Part shown: one piece after another, positions 37,301 through 45,096 of the stretch | How the letters are laid out: each line of letters opens with the position of its first letter | Numbering within the stretch: position 1 is the first letter of the stretch | From: Flavobacterium sp. Leaf82 | GTDB lineage: Bacteria; Bacteroidota; Bacteroidia; Flavobacteriales; Flavobacteriaceae | NCBI RefSeq assembly: GCF_001422725.1 | Contig: NZ_LMMA01000001.1 | Coordinates: 746,691-810,690, forward strand | Direction: 5' to 3' | DNA: 64,000 nucleotides | Notes under the pieces: generated by a model | Seen by the model: the letters and a program-made list of their open reading frames with translations, nothing else | Databases searched by the model: none | Told to the model about the DNA's origin: nothing | Translations under genes and position numbers: made by a program

Positions 37301-38558
37301 TCAGGATGATGTACGTTATGAAGCAGCAAAAAGAGGCTGGCTTACAGATTATCAGGATTTCAACCAGAATTTTACACAAGTAACCAATAAGCTTTTAAAA
37401 ATTACGGCTAATATTGATTTATTGCCGGACTTAAAAGTTGACTTGACAATGGATCGCGCTTACTCTGAAAATTCATCAGAACAATATAGTGTGGTAAATG
37501 GAGAATATATGCCTTTATCGCCTTACACATACGGAATGTTCTCGATCTCGACAGTGTTGATTAAGACTGCTTTTTCGACTAGTAGCGAAACCGAATCTGC
37601 TGCGTTTGATGATTTTAGAAATAACCGTTTGGTTATTGCAGATCGTCTTGCAACAGATCATTATGGAGCAGGTGCACCGATTCCTAGATATGGAGATGCA
37701 AACAATCCTATTCCGGCAGAAACAGATCCTAATTACAAAGTGTATGTTGCCAATCAGGGATATCCAATAGGATATACAAAAAGTAATCAGGCTGTTTTAT
37801 TACCTGCATTTCTTGCCGCTTATTCAGGAAGTAATGCATCAGGAAGTTCGACAGATATTTTTAGAAGTTTCCCAATTCCAAACTGGAGTGTAAAATACAA
37901 CGGTTTGATGCGTTATAAATATTTCAAAGATAAATTCAAACGTTTCTCATTACAGCATAATTACAGAGCGTCTTATACGATAAATCAATTTAGATCTAAT
38001 TTTGATTATCTGGAAACGCCAAACGGACAAGACGTGAATACCAATTTCTTTAATAAAACGATCATGTCAAATGTCAATTTAGTAGAGCAGTTTAGTCCGC
38101 TTGTACGAGTAGATTTTGAATTGAAAAGTTCATTAAGGATACTTACGGAAGTTAAAAAAGACAGAGCATTATCAATGAGTTTTGATAATAATTTATTGAC
38201 AGAGGTAAAAGGAATGGAGTATATCGTAGGATTAGGATATCGTTTTAAAGATGTTATTTTCTCGTCAAGACTTGCTGACAGTCCAACCGGAATTATTAAA
38301 AGTGATATTAATATTAAGGCTGATTTCTCTCTTAGAAATAATGAGACATTAGTACGTTATTTAGATTATGATAACAACCAGTTAGCGGCAGGACAAAATA
38401 TCTGGTCATTAAAAGTAACCGCTGATTATTCGTTTAGTAAAAATCTTACGGCTATATTTTATTACGATCATTCGTTTTCGAAAGCTGTAATTTCAACGTC
38501 ATTTCCTTTAACGAATATCAGGTCAGGGTTCACATTGCGATATAATTTCGGAAATTAA
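31359..38558 (+). CDS. sprA: T9SS outer-membrane translocon and gliding protein SprA
   Basis: Giant outer-membrane beta-barrel that forms the export pore of the type IX secretion system and is required for gliding in F. johnsoniae. The 2399-residue length is close to the family norm of about 2400. The signal peptide is RKICIFLLFLFCGNVLRSQ. Typical SprA segments include RNRSSLTFDFDQRISMSLMGKVGTRLEVNANYDTQ-type strands near 170-200, EGEATIYVDDFEGSQSTIDMR near 855-880, and a closing strand SGFTLRYNFGN. A Pro/Lys/Ala-rich segment (AAKPKASAPPKPGEK, near 1905-1920) looks like a flexible loop. The ruvA-sprA-gcvH-vanZ-deoC-remB order agrees with what I recall for F. johnsoniae. Confidence 0.95.
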   Translation: MRKICIFLLFLFCGNVLRSQVNPTVKDTTKTQFSVGKVELQDPPSVLSAYRYDPITDRYIYTNSVDGFSINYPIILTPKEYEDLVLKESRRDYFRKKSDAIDGKKVGSEAAKKDLLPRYYINSSLFESIFGSNTIDVKPTGSVEMDLGVRYTKQDNPSFSPRNRSSLTFDFDQRISMSLMGKVGTRLEVNANYDTQSTFAFQNLFKLAYTPSEDDIVQKVEVGNVSMPLNSTLIRGAQSLFGVKTQLQFGKTTVTGVFSEQKSQTKSIVAEGGGTVQNFDLYALDYDNDRHFFLSQYFRNKYDASLKNYPFIDSRVQITRLEVWVTNKQNRVSTSNNNLRNIIALQDLGEGQVTGVPDNQVVVISSSTGFFNNPVDTPTDNNNNKYDPATIGQAGAYLNSNIREIVTAKSGFNNANTSEGTDYSVLENARKLTSTEYTFNTQLGYISLQQRLANDEILAVAFEYTVGGKVYQVGEFGSDGVDATVVTGNNNADQAIITQSLVLKMLKSNLTNVKNPVWNLMMKNVYQIPQAYQIKQDDFRLNILYTDPSPINYISPVSGTTFPANPTADNKVDQTPLLNVFNLDRLNYNNDPQTGGDGFFDYIPGVTVDVQNGRIIFTTKEPFGELLFRKLQNTGSGENYDDPNSYNANQQKYVFRNMYKNTQSGALQDSDKNKFLLRGKYKSSGSNGIPIGAFNVPQGSVVVMAAGRKLVEGIDYSVDYQLGRVQILDPSLQASNTPIEVSLENNSIFGQQTRRFMGFNIEHKISDNFVIGGTFLKMTEKPFTQKSSYGQESVNNTIFGFNGNYSTEVPFFTRLVNKLPNIDTDVPSNLSIRGEVAFLRPDAPKASDFEGEATIYVDDFEGSQSTIDMRSAYAWSLASTPFVNSINDNTFNANSSTLEYGFKRAKLAWYTIDPVFYASKPSGISNDDLSLNTTRRVYSKELYPNTDIAQGQIQVINTLDLSYYPSDRGPYNNNPNFGTNPANSNFGGIMRALNSTNFEQGNVEYIQFWVMDPYVGNAEAPTSNTGKIYFNLGEISEDVLKDGRKQYENGLGPGQIMVNPQPLWGDVPASQSLIYAFDTNAENRKNQDVGLDGLPDSREGSVYTNYAGEADPAADNYIYYLNTDGGVLERYKNYNGVEGNSAVSVDDPNRGSTTLPDVEDINRDNTMNTINAYYEYSIDVRPGMQVGQNYITDIREVSSVELPNGSTTTARWIQFKIPVSQPQNTIGNITDFRSIRFMRMFMTGFSNQMTVRFGALDLVRGEWRRYTGTLDGNDTNPDDDGTEFDVAAVNIQENGTKCPVNYVVPPGVQREQLYNNNTIINQNEQALALRVGGAGLQYQDSRAVFKNVSVDMRQYKKLKMFLHAESLPNESTLLDDEMIGFIRFGNDFTQNFYQVEIPLKVTRTGGTCTISPDQVWMEDNNIDLALELLTKMKIKAMSIDINSNKRDINGIYYPDDDLSTGGDGDGKLRLGIKGNPNFGLVRNLMVGLKSRADHKDIKGEVWFNELRLADLENKGGMAAILNIDTNMADFATVSATGKKSTIGFGSLEQGANERDREDIQQYNIVTNLNLGKLLPHKWGINLPFNYAIGEEVITPEYDPFNQDIKLDQLIRETTDPAEKENIRTRAIDYTKRRSINFIGVRKDRAPEQKPHIYDVENLTLSQSYNQVERHDYEVADYVDEQSNTAVNYAYTFQPKEVVPFKQTKFMKKSEYWKLLSDFNFNYLPSNISFNTNILRQSNRQQYREVEVQGIGLDPLYRRNFAFNYQYGFGYNLTKSLKLNYTAASNNIVRNFLNDDNTPKEDFNIWDDYLDIGTPNQHVQQLVLNYDIPINKIPVFSFVKASYSYTADYNWQRSSTAFSEYIDPDGNQFDLGNTIQNANSNTLTTTFTMNTLYKYLGLTPGSKTAAKPKASAPPKPGEKIVNTAKPVTSSNPFYDGMIGILTSVKNIQVNYTKNSGTVLPGYTPGVGFLGSSRPTLGFIFGSQDDVRYEAAKRGWLTDYQDFNQNFTQVTNKLLKITANIDLLPDLKVDLTMDRAYSENSSEQYSVVNGEYMPLSPYTYGMFSISTVLIKTAFSTSSETESAAFDDFRNNRLVIADRLATDHYGAGAPIPRYGDANNPIPAETDPNYKVYVANQGYPIGYTKSNQAVLLPAFLAAYSGSNASGSSTDIFRSFPIPNWSVKYNGLMRYKYFKDKFKRFSLQHNYRASYTINQFRSNFDYLETPNGQDVNTNFFNKTIMSNVNLVEQFSPLVRVDFELKSSLRILTEVKKDRALSMSFDNNLLTEVKGMEYIVGLGYRFKDVIFSSRLADSPTGIIKSDINIKADFSLRNNETLVRYLDYDNNQLAAGQNIWSLKVTADYSFSKNLTAIFYYDHSFSKAVISTSFPLTNIRSGFTLRYNFGN

Positions 38559-38597
38559 TTTTTTTAGATTCTAAACAGGATTTCATTAGAAGATTAT

Positions 38598-38605
38598 TAC
38601 ATTTG
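38598..38605 (+). promoter_or_regulatory. -7 promoter box of gcvH
   Basis: TACATTTG fits TAnnTTTG, 40 bp upstream of the gcvH ATG. No -33 TTTG at the standard distance. Confidence 0.45.
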
Positions 38606-38645
38606 TGACTTAATTATTAAAATATCAATTTTCAAACATAGTATT

Positions 38646-39026
38646 ATGAGCATACCAGCAAATTTAAAGTACACAAAAGATCACGAATGGGTTAGCATCG
38701 AAGGAGATGTTGCAACTGTAGGAATTACTCATTTTGCACAAAAAGAGTTAGGGGATATCGTGTATGTTGAAGTAGAAACTTTAGATCAGACACTTGATAA
38801 AGATGAGGTTTTTGGAACAGTAGAAGCTGTAAAAACAGTATCAGATTTGTTCTTGCCTCTAACAGGAGAAATTATTGCTTTTAATGACAGTCTGGAAAGT
38901 GCACCTGAAACAGTTAACTCTGATCCTTACGGAGCTGGATGGATGATTAAAATAAAAATTGCAAATACATCAGAAATAGATTCATTATTGTCTGACGAAG
39001 CTTATAAACAACTTATCGGTGCCTAA
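38646..39026 (+). CDS. gcvH: Glycine cleavage system H protein
   Basis: Lipoyl carrier protein of the glycine cleavage complex, 126 residues, the normal size. The start region KYTKDHEWV is typical, as are [17 protein letters not shown] and the lipoylation site EAVKTVSD, with the modified lysine at K63. It has a promoter box of its own after the sprA stop and overlaps the next gene by 8 bp. The other gcv subunits are not in the window. Confidence 0.97.
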   Translation: MSIPANLKYTKDHEWVSIEGDVATVGITHFAQKELGDIVYVEVETLDQTLDKDEVFGTVEAVKTVSDLFLPLTGEIIAFNDSLESAPETVNSDPYGAGWMIKIKIANTSEIDSLLSDEAYKQLIGA

Positions 39027-39402
39027 ACAATTATTACTGCTCTGGGCGATAGTATGCTCAGGTGTTATTACTTACTTTTGTTTGACGGATTCAAGTAATA
39101 TTCCTGCTGTAAGTTTTCCAAGTATAGATAAGATTGTACATTTTTGTTTCCATTTTGGATTTACAATTTCCTGGATTTTGTTTTTCAAAAAAGAGCTTAA
39201 AGGCAAAGCGCCTGATGATTATAAAGCATACCTTATTTCGTTTATATTTTCTGTTTTTTTTGGAATCACAATCGAAATTTTACAAAGTGTTTTAACAACC
39301 ACAAGAGCGTCTGACGTGACTGATGTTTTAGCAAATGCAATAGGAGCTTTAATAGGTATCTTTACTGCAATGGCTTTTAAAAAGCAAATCGATAAAATAT
39401 AA
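39019..39402 (+). CDS. VanZ-like membrane protein
   Basis: Small integral membrane protein of 127 residues with four predicted helices; VanZ-like family marks are [15 protein letters not shown] and [33 protein letters not shown] in pieces. The GTG at 39019 lies inside the end of gcvH (8-bp overlap), suggesting coupled translation. VanZ itself is linked to teicoplanin resistance, but single VanZ-like genes in Bacteroidota have no established role, and no resistance function is implied. A terminator follows. Confidence 0.85.
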   Translation: MPKQLLLLWAIVCSGVITYFCLTDSSNIPAVSFPSIDKIVHFCFHFGFTISWILFFKKELKGKAPDDYKAYLISFIFSVFFGITIEILQSVLTTTRASDVTDVLANAIGALIGIFTAMAFKKQIDKI

Positions 39403-39412
39403 GAATATAATT

Positions 39413-39433
39413 ACCCACTTCGGTGGGTTTTTT
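39413..39433 (+). terminator. Intrinsic terminator after vanZ-like gene
   Basis: Stem ACCCAC/GTGGGT with a stable TTCG tetraloop, then a run of T residues. It ends the gcvH-vanZ unit. Confidence 0.92.
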
Positions 39434-39485
39434 GTTGCCAAAAAATCAAGCTTTAAAAAGTGTGTTTTTTTCTGAATATAAAATG

Positions 39486-39493
39486 TATTTTTG
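39486..39493 (+). promoter_or_regulatory. -7 promoter box of deoC
   Basis: TATTTTTG fits TAnnTTTG, 18 bp upstream of ATG 39512. It overlaps a TTG at 39491 that would otherwise be a possible start codon, which favours the ATG. Confidence 0.5.
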
Positions 39494-39511
39494 TCCCAAT
39501 TCTATACAATT

Positions 39512-40255
39512 ATGAATGTTAAGCAATATTTAGATTCGACCTATTTAAAAACTGCCTCTCAAGCCGGACTTTCGGAAGCAGAGAATAATAGTGTAGTAAA
39601 AAAGGCCATCGAAGAAGCAATTCTTGAAGGCTTTAAACTTATTATGATTAGGCCGGAACATGTTGCATTAGCCAAAGAAATGATTTTAAAAGCCAATTCG
39701 ACTTTACTTGTTGGTACCGTAATTGATTTTCCTGAAGGAAAAGAAAGTTTAGAAACGAAGATTAAAGAAGCGAATAAAGCAATCGAAGACGGAGCAGACG
39801 ATCTGGATTTTGTTTGTAATTACGAAGCTTTCAAAAATGGAGATGTTGCCTTAGTCAAACAAGAAATTTTAATAGGATCCCAAATTGCTTTAGCAAATAA
39901 TAAAACGGTAAAATGGATTATTGAAGTTGCGGCTTTAACAGATAAAGAAATTATCCAGCTTTCGGTTTTGATAAAAAATGTTGTAATATCTCATTTTAAA
40001 GAAGATGATTATAGTTCTGTTTTTGTGAAATCATCAACAGGTTTTTATAAAACTGAAGATGATTTGCCAAACGGCGCAACTATACCAACTATTATAATGA
40101 TGCTCGAAAATGCATCGCCTTTGCCAATAAAAGCTGCCGGAGGAGTTCGGTCTTATGAAGATGCAATAGAAATGATTCGTTTAGGTGTTAAACGCATCGG
40201 AACTTCGGCTGCAAAATCAATCGCAAACGGAGAAAATACCACAAATCAATATTAA
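39512..40255 (+). CDS. deoC: Deoxyribose-phosphate aldolase
   Basis: Class I aldolase splitting 2-deoxyribose 5-phosphate to glyceraldehyde 3-phosphate and acetaldehyde in nucleoside catabolism. From ATG 39512 the protein is 247 residues. The Schiff-base lysine is K173 in VFVKSSTGF, with the second active lysine K207 in PIKAAGGVR and the catalytic Asp region GADDLDFVCN. Seven extra codons from an upstream TTG are rejected because that codon overlaps the promoter box. remB starts directly after the stop codon. Confidence 0.95.
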   Translation: MNVKQYLDSTYLKTASQAGLSEAENNSVVKKAIEEAILEGFKLIMIRPEHVALAKEMILKANSTLLVGTVIDFPEGKESLETKIKEANKAIEDGADDLDFVCNYEAFKNGDVALVKQEILIGSQIALANNKTVKWIIEVAALTDKEIIQLSVLIKNVVISHFKEDDYSSVFVKSSTGFYKTEDDLPNGATIPTIIMMLENASPLPIKAAGGVRSYEDAIEMIRLGVKRIGTSAAKSIANGENTTNQY

Positions 40256-42394
40256 ATGAAAACCTACATTTACGTGAATAAGATTTTTCTATCTTTTATT
40301 TTTACACTATCAGCCGTATGCGTTTTTTCGCAAGAAACAAATAGTTCCGTTAAACCGGGTTTTACATCAGAACAATTTCCTGTTTTTCCGACTTGCGAAA
40401 ATCTGCAATCAAAAAAATTAGAAGATTGTTTTTATAAAGAAGTTCAGGATTTTGTTTTTAACAATTTTGAAGTTACTGAAAATTTAAAACAATCGAATTA
40501 TAAAGGCGAAGTAAAAGTACTTTTTGAAGTAGATGTAAATGGAGAATTTAAAGTCATTTATGTAAATGCTGCAAACGATGCATTATCAGAAGAAGCAAAA
40601 CGAGTTTTTGGAAAATTCCCTAAAATAAAACCATCTACTTACAACGGAAAGCCTACATATTCAAAATACACGATTTCAATTGATATTCCATTAAAAAGCG
40701 CAGATCAAATTGCCGCAGAAGCACTGGCTGCAGCTCAAATTCTAAAACCAGCTGAAAAGCCAATGACAGAACTGGATAGTATTGTGTATAAAAAATATAA
40801 TAATCCGGAATTTGACAGTCATTTAAATATTCCATTTTCACATAGTTACTATGCCCAGTTTGATGGCGCAATGAATCAGGTTGGAAGTAATAATCATACT
40901 GCTTCTAAGCCATATACATATGCCGAAGTTTCAAAATACTACAATTTAAAAGAAGTAAATCAATCGCTTAAAAAAGATGTTTCGACCTGGCTGGGAAGAA
41001 AATTCTGGAACGAAAATCTGGTTCAGATTCAGGGAGAAGATTACTGGCTGGCATTAAATCCTATTCTTGATTTACAAATGGGTAAAGCCTCAGATCTTGA
41101 TGCTTCATATACTTATGTAAATACACGTGCCTTAAATTTTAGAGGAGGTTTAGGTAAGAATCTTAATTTTACAACTACCGTTTTTGAAAGTCAGGGACGA
41201 TTTGCAGGTTATTTTAATGATTATGCCGAAACATTAAAACCTTCAGGAGGAAATCCTGCCATTATTCCGGGAATGGGAATTGCAAAAAGATTTAAAACAG
41301 ATGCCTACGATTTTCCTTTGGCTGAAGCAAATATTACATATGTGCCAAGTAAGTTTTTTGACTTTCAGCTAGGTTACGGAAGAAATTTTATTGGTGATGG
41401 ATATCGTTCCTTACTTGAAAGTGACGGAGCAAGTCCTTATCCTTATTTTAAAATTAATACCACTTTTTGGAAAATAAAATATACCAATACTTATATGTGG
41501 CTTAAGGATGTTCGTCCTGACGTTACTTTAGAGCGAACATATGCTACAAAGTTTATGGCAAATCATTACTTAAGCTGGAATGTGTCGAACAAACTGAATT
41601 TAGGATTTTTTGAATCAGTAGTCTGGACAGATACCAATAATAGAGGTTTTGATATCAATTTTGTAAACCCAATTATTTTTTATCGTTCCGTAGAATTTTC
41701 ATCATCATCAAAAAGCGGAAATGCCCTTTTAGGAATGTCCGGAAAATACAAATGGAACAACAATGTTAATTTATACGCTCAGTTTTTACTAGATGAATTT
41801 TCGATAGGAGATATGGCAGGTGGAGAAAATAGCTGGAAAAACAAATTTGGATATCAATTAGGGGCTAAATACTTCAATGCTTTTAAAGTAAAAGATTTAT
41901 TACTACAATTAGAGTACAACCATGTTCGTCCGTATGTTTATTCACACAGTGCTATTATTACGAATTACGGTCATAACAATCAAAGTATTGGACATCAATG
42001 GGGAGGTAATTTTGAAGAACTTGTTGCGATTGCCCGATACCATAAAGGACGTTATTATGCCGATGCGAAATTTACGGTTGGTAAACGAGGTCTGGATTTT
42101 GATACTGCAGAGGATAGTTACAACTACGGAGGTAATATCTATAAGAGCTATGATGTAGATCGACCTTATGATACCGGTGTAAAAGTGGGTCAGGGAAATA
42201 AAACGAACATTTTTATAGCAGATATTCAGGGAGGTTATTTGATCAACCCAATGACTAATCTGAAATTTTTTGGAAGTTTTCTTTATAGAAATTTTGATCC
42301 AACACAAGAAACAGCAACTACTTTTAAGCAAAGTACAACCTGGTTCACTATCGGATTGCGTTCAGATATCTTTAATTGGTATTTCGATTACTAG
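40256..42394 (+). CDS. remB: Gliding motility protein RemB-like outer-membrane protein
   Basis: Predicted outer-membrane protein of 712 residues. A signal peptide (IFLSFIFTLSAVCVFSQ) is followed by a TonB-C-like periplasmic domain (about 45-145: YKGEVKVLFEVDVNGEFKVI) and, after a short Ala/Glu linker, a long beta-barrel part (about 190-712) rich in Tyr/Trp/Asn with a terminal aromatic strand (DIFNWYFDY). The barrel resembles capsule-assembly Wzi-type proteins. Position four genes after sprA fits my recollection of F. johnsoniae remB, which affects gliding. The ATG directly abuts the deoC stop codon. The name depends on synteny and could be wrong; the architecture is clear. Confidence 0.75.
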   Translation: MKTYIYVNKIFLSFIFTLSAVCVFSQETNSSVKPGFTSEQFPVFPTCENLQSKKLEDCFYKEVQDFVFNNFEVTENLKQSNYKGEVKVLFEVDVNGEFKVIYVNAANDALSEEAKRVFGKFPKIKPSTYNGKPTYSKYTISIDIPLKSADQIAAEALAAAQILKPAEKPMTELDSIVYKKYNNPEFDSHLNIPFSHSYYAQFDGAMNQVGSNNHTASKPYTYAEVSKYYNLKEVNQSLKKDVSTWLGRKFWNENLVQIQGEDYWLALNPILDLQMGKASDLDASYTYVNTRALNFRGGLGKNLNFTTTVFESQGRFAGYFNDYAETLKPSGGNPAIIPGMGIAKRFKTDAYDFPLAEANITYVPSKFFDFQLGYGRNFIGDGYRSLLESDGASPYPYFKINTTFWKIKYTNTYMWLKDVRPDVTLERTYATKFMANHYLSWNVSNKLNLGFFESVVWTDTNNRGFDINFVNPIIFYRSVEFSSSSKSGNALLGMSGKYKWNNNVNLYAQFLLDEFSIGDMAGGENSWKNKFGYQLGAKYFNAFKVKDLLLQLEYNHVRPYVYSHSAIITNYGHNNQSIGHQWGGNFEELVAIARYHKGRYYADAKFTVGKRGLDFDTAEDSYNYGGNIYKSYDVDRPYDTGVKVGQGNKTNIFIADIQGGYLINPMTNLKFFGSFLYRNFDPTQETATTFKQSTTWFTIGLRSDIFNWYFDY

Positions 42395-42510
42395 TCTTTT
42401 TAATAAGATTTTTCGAAATAATAGTGTTAAAGATTTGCAAGTCCTTATTTTGTAAAGGTTTTATTGAAAAAAATCTAATTTTATAGGTCCGTATTCTACA
42501 ATCTAATTTG

Positions 42511-42518
42511 TACATTTG
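42511..42518 (+). promoter_or_regulatory. -7 promoter box of cox assembly cluster
   Basis: TACATTTG fits TAnnTTTG, 35 bp upstream of the TTG start of ctaB. No clear -33 element. Confidence 0.45.
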
Positions 42519-42553
42519 CACCACTCAAAAAAAACATACAAAATAATACTGTA

Positions 42554-43456
42554 TTGAACGCTACTAAAAATACATTTTCAATAAAATCAATATTTAACGA
42601 TTTCAAAGAGATTACAAAGGCTGGTTTAGCAATCAGTGTATTGTTCTCTTCGATTGCGGGATATTTATTAGGTGTTAATGATGAGCATCCTTTTAAATGG
42701 AGTGTTTTATTGATTTTGATGATTGGTGGGTATTGTATGGTTGGCGCTTCAAACGCTTTTAATCAGGTAATAGAAAAAGATATCGATTCATTAATGGATC
42801 GTACTAAAAACCGTCCGGTTCCTTCAGGGCGTATGTCACCAAAAATGGCATTGTTTGTAGCAAGTTTGCTAACTATTATTGGTATTGCATTGTTGTATAC
42901 GATTAATGCAAAGTCAGCAATGTTTGCCGCAATTTCAATATTTTTATATACAAGTGTTTATACACCTTTAAAAACAGTAACTTCGTTATCGGTTTTTGTT
43001 GGCGCTTTTCCGGGTGCAATTCCTTTTATGTTAGGTTGGGTTGCAGCAACAGGAGAATTTGGTATCGAGGCAGGAACACTTTTTCTAATTCAGTTTTTCT
43101 GGCAGTTTCCACATTTTTGGGCGATTGGCTGGTTTTTATATGAAGACTATGAAAAAGCAGGGATCTTTATGTTGCCTACAGGAAAAAAAGACAGAAAAAC
43201 TGCTTTGCAGATTATTTTATATACAGTTTGGCTTATAATAGCATCATTACTTCCTTGTTTAGGATTTACAGGACAATTATTTATTACGCCAATTGCGGCT
43301 GTAATAGTGTTCTTGTTAGGATTGTGGATGTTGTTTTATGCCGTGCGTTTGTATCAGTTACGAACTCCTAAAGCGGCAAGAACATTAATGCTGGTAAGCG
43401 TTTCGTATATTTCGTTACTGCAAATAGTATTTATAGTAGATAAATTTTTAAGATAG
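42554..43456 (+). CDS. ctaB: Protoheme IX farnesyltransferase (heme O synthase)
   Basis: Membrane prenyltransferase that converts heme B to heme O, a precursor of the heme A used by the aa3 oxidase. It has 300 residues and about eight or nine helices. The substrate-binding region NAFNQVIEKDIDSLMDRTKNRP carries the family Asp/Arg pattern, and the second conserved loop is YEDYEKAGIFMLP. The start is TTG 42554 (MNATKN); there is no ATG before the first helix, and a promoter box lies just upstream. The subunit III gene follows by 2 bp. No heme A synthase gene is in the window. Confidence 0.95.
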   Translation: MNATKNTFSIKSIFNDFKEITKAGLAISVLFSSIAGYLLGVNDEHPFKWSVLLILMIGGYCMVGASNAFNQVIEKDIDSLMDRTKNRPVPSGRMSPKMALFVASLLTIIGIALLYTINAKSAMFAAISIFLYTSVYTPLKTVTSLSVFVGAFPGAIPFMLGWVAATGEFGIEAGTLFLIQFFWQFPHFWAIGWFLYEDYEKAGIFMLPTGKKDRKTALQIILYTVWLIIASLLPCLGFTGQLFITPIAAVIVFLLGLWMLFYAVRLYQLRTPKAARTLMLVSVSYISLLQIVFIVDKFLR

Positions 43457-43458
43457 TT

Positions 43459-44052
43459 ATGGAAATGACAATGACAATGACAACAGATGAAGAGCAATTA
43501 AGAAAAGCGAAGTCAGCAAAACTGATTTTGTTGTTCGCAATGGTAAGTATGACCATGATGTTTGCGGGTCTTACAAGCGCATTTGTAGTAAGTAAATCAA
43601 GAGCAGACTGGTTGAAGAATTTCGAGTTACCAACTGCATTTTATTATAGTACAGCAGTTATTATTGGTTGCAGTGTTACTTTTTATCTGGCAAAAAAAGC
43701 CATTCAAAAAGATAATAGAAGTGCAACGACAGCATTACTTTTAGGAACATTGGCTTTAGGGATTTTATTTGTGGTTTTGCAATTTGTAGGTTTTGGACAA
43801 ATCGTAAAAAGCGGTTATTATTTTACGGGAGAAGGTAGTTCTATTACTACAACTTTTCTTTATGTAGTTACTGTTACGCACTTATTACACTTGGCTGGAG
43901 GTTTGATTTCACTTTTAATTATAATTTATAATCATTTTAAACAAAAATACAATTCGACTCAAACTCTTGGTATAGAACTAGGTGCGATGTATTGGCACTT
44001 TTTGGATTTATTATGGGTATATTTATTTTTATTTTTATATTTCTTTAAATAA
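43459..44052 (+). CDS. Cytochrome c oxidase subunit III-like protein, short form
   Basis: Membrane protein of 197 residues with five predicted helices, from the heme-copper oxidase subunit III family: SAKLILLFAMVSMTMMFAGL near the start, THLLHLAGGLISLL (the family tHg-hH region) and the end pattern YWHFLDLLWVYLFLFLYFF. The start is ambiguous because ATG occurs at 43459 and again in three ATGACA repeats (43465, 43471, 43477). It lies 2 bp after ctaB. A second, longer subunit III gene follows. One may be the structural subunit and the other an accessory; the sequence does not decide. Confidence 0.9.
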   Translation: MEMTMTMTTDEEQLRKAKSAKLILLFAMVSMTMMFAGLTSAFVVSKSRADWLKNFELPTAFYYSTAVIIGCSVTFYLAKKAIQKDNRSATTALLLGTLALGILFVVLQFVGFGQIVKSGYYFTGEGSSITTTFLYVVTVTHLLHLAGGLISLLIIIYNHFKQKYNSTQTLGIELGAMYWHFLDLLWVYLFLFLYFFK

Positions 44053-44062
44053 GAAAAAAACG

Positions 44063-44070
44063 TAAATTTG
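44063..44070 (+). promoter_or_regulatory. -7 promoter box before second subunit III gene
   Basis: TAAATTTG fits TAnnTTTG, 24 bp before the ATG at 44095. It suggests an internal promoter in the cox cluster. Confidence 0.4.
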
Positions 44071-44094
44071 GGAACTTTTTAACGAATATCTTTT

Positions 44095-45078
44095 ATGGAA
44101 GCGACAGTTACTACTGCAAACAACGAAAAAACTTGGGGAGGCGGACATGAGATCCAGCCATTAGGAGCAAGTTATGGTAAAATGATGATGTGGTTTTTTA
44201 TCGTATCAGATGCCTTGACATTCTCTGGATTTCTGGCGGCTTATGGTTTTTCTAGATTTAAATTTATTGAAACTTGGCCATTGGCTGATGAAGTGTTTAC
44301 TCACTTCCCATTTATGCACGGTGTTTCGGCTCCAATGTATTATGTAGCCTTAATGACTTTTATTTTGATTTTCTCATCTGTAACAATGGTTTTGGCTGTT
44401 GATGCAGGTCACCAATTGAAAAAAACGAAAGTTGCAATCTATATGTTCTTAACTATTATTGGAGGTTTTATTTTCGTAGGCTCTCAAGCCTGGGAATGGA
44501 AAAACTTCATTAAAGGAGAATATGGTGCTGTTGAAACAGTAGGCGGAAGTTTACTACAGTTTGTTGATAAAGATGGTAAAAGAGTTGCTCTTGAAGAGTT
44601 TGCTGTAAAATTACCAAATCAACCGGAACAACTTAGCAGAGCAAAAGCAAAATGGTTTATGGAAAGTGCAGAAACATTGCCTACTTATTCAGTAGCTGAT
44701 GTTCAGGCAGGTTTTAAAGCGCATCCTGAATTATTAATAAGAACAGAGCATCTTACAGCAGAAAAGAAAAAAACAGTTTTGTCAAGAGCAGAATCTGAAG
44801 CTCGTTTGAGCCAGGCAAAATATGTTGTAGAAGGTGCTAACTTAATAAGAAATGAATACGGAAGTAAATTATTTGCTGATTTCTTTTTCTTTATTACAGG
44901 ATTCCACGGATTCCACGTATTTTCTGGAGTAATCATTAATATCATTATTTTCTTTAATGTATTATTAGGTACTTACGAAAAGAGAAGAAGCTACGAAATG
45001 GTAGAGAAAGTTGGTTTATACTGGCACTTTGTCGATTTAGTTTGGGTATTTGTATTCACAGTTTTCTACTTAGTTTAA
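44095..45078 (+). CDS. coxC: Cytochrome c oxidase subunit III with large loop insertion
   Basis: Structural subunit III of the aa3 oxidase, 327 residues. Conserved parts are KMMMWFFIVSDALTFSGF, the loop entry GSQAWEWKNF, FITGFHGFHVFSGV and the end YWHFVDLVWVFVF. Between residues about 140 and 257 there is an extra hydrophilic segment, with DKDGKRVALEEFAVK and several Lys/Glu-rich helices, where usual family members have a short loop. The insertion makes it about 100 residues larger than related subunits. It is followed by subunit IV 18 bp downstream. Confidence 0.93.
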   Translation: MEATVTTANNEKTWGGGHEIQPLGASYGKMMMWFFIVSDALTFSGFLAAYGFSRFKFIETWPLADEVFTHFPFMHGVSAPMYYVALMTFILIFSSVTMVLAVDAGHQLKKTKVAIYMFLTIIGGFIFVGSQAWEWKNFIKGEYGAVETVGGSLLQFVDKDGKRVALEEFAVKLPNQPEQLSRAKAKWFMESAETLPTYSVADVQAGFKAHPELLIRTEHLTAEKKKTVLSRAESEARLSQAKYVVEGANLIRNEYGSKLFADFFFFITGFHGFHVFSGVIINIIIFFNVLLGTYEKRRSYEMVEKVGLYWHFVDLVWVFVFTVFYLV

Positions 45079-45096
45079 TTTTAGATTTTAATTATT

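Noticed and set aside
39019..39402. Antibiotic resistance gene (vanZ)
   Set aside because: Only the general VanZ-like fold is present, with no other van genes; such genes are common in Bacteroidota with no link to glycopeptide resistance.
41922..42331. Frames of 78 and 129 codons overlapping remB
   Set aside because: Both overlap the well-supported remB barrel region and have compositions typical of out-of-frame translation.
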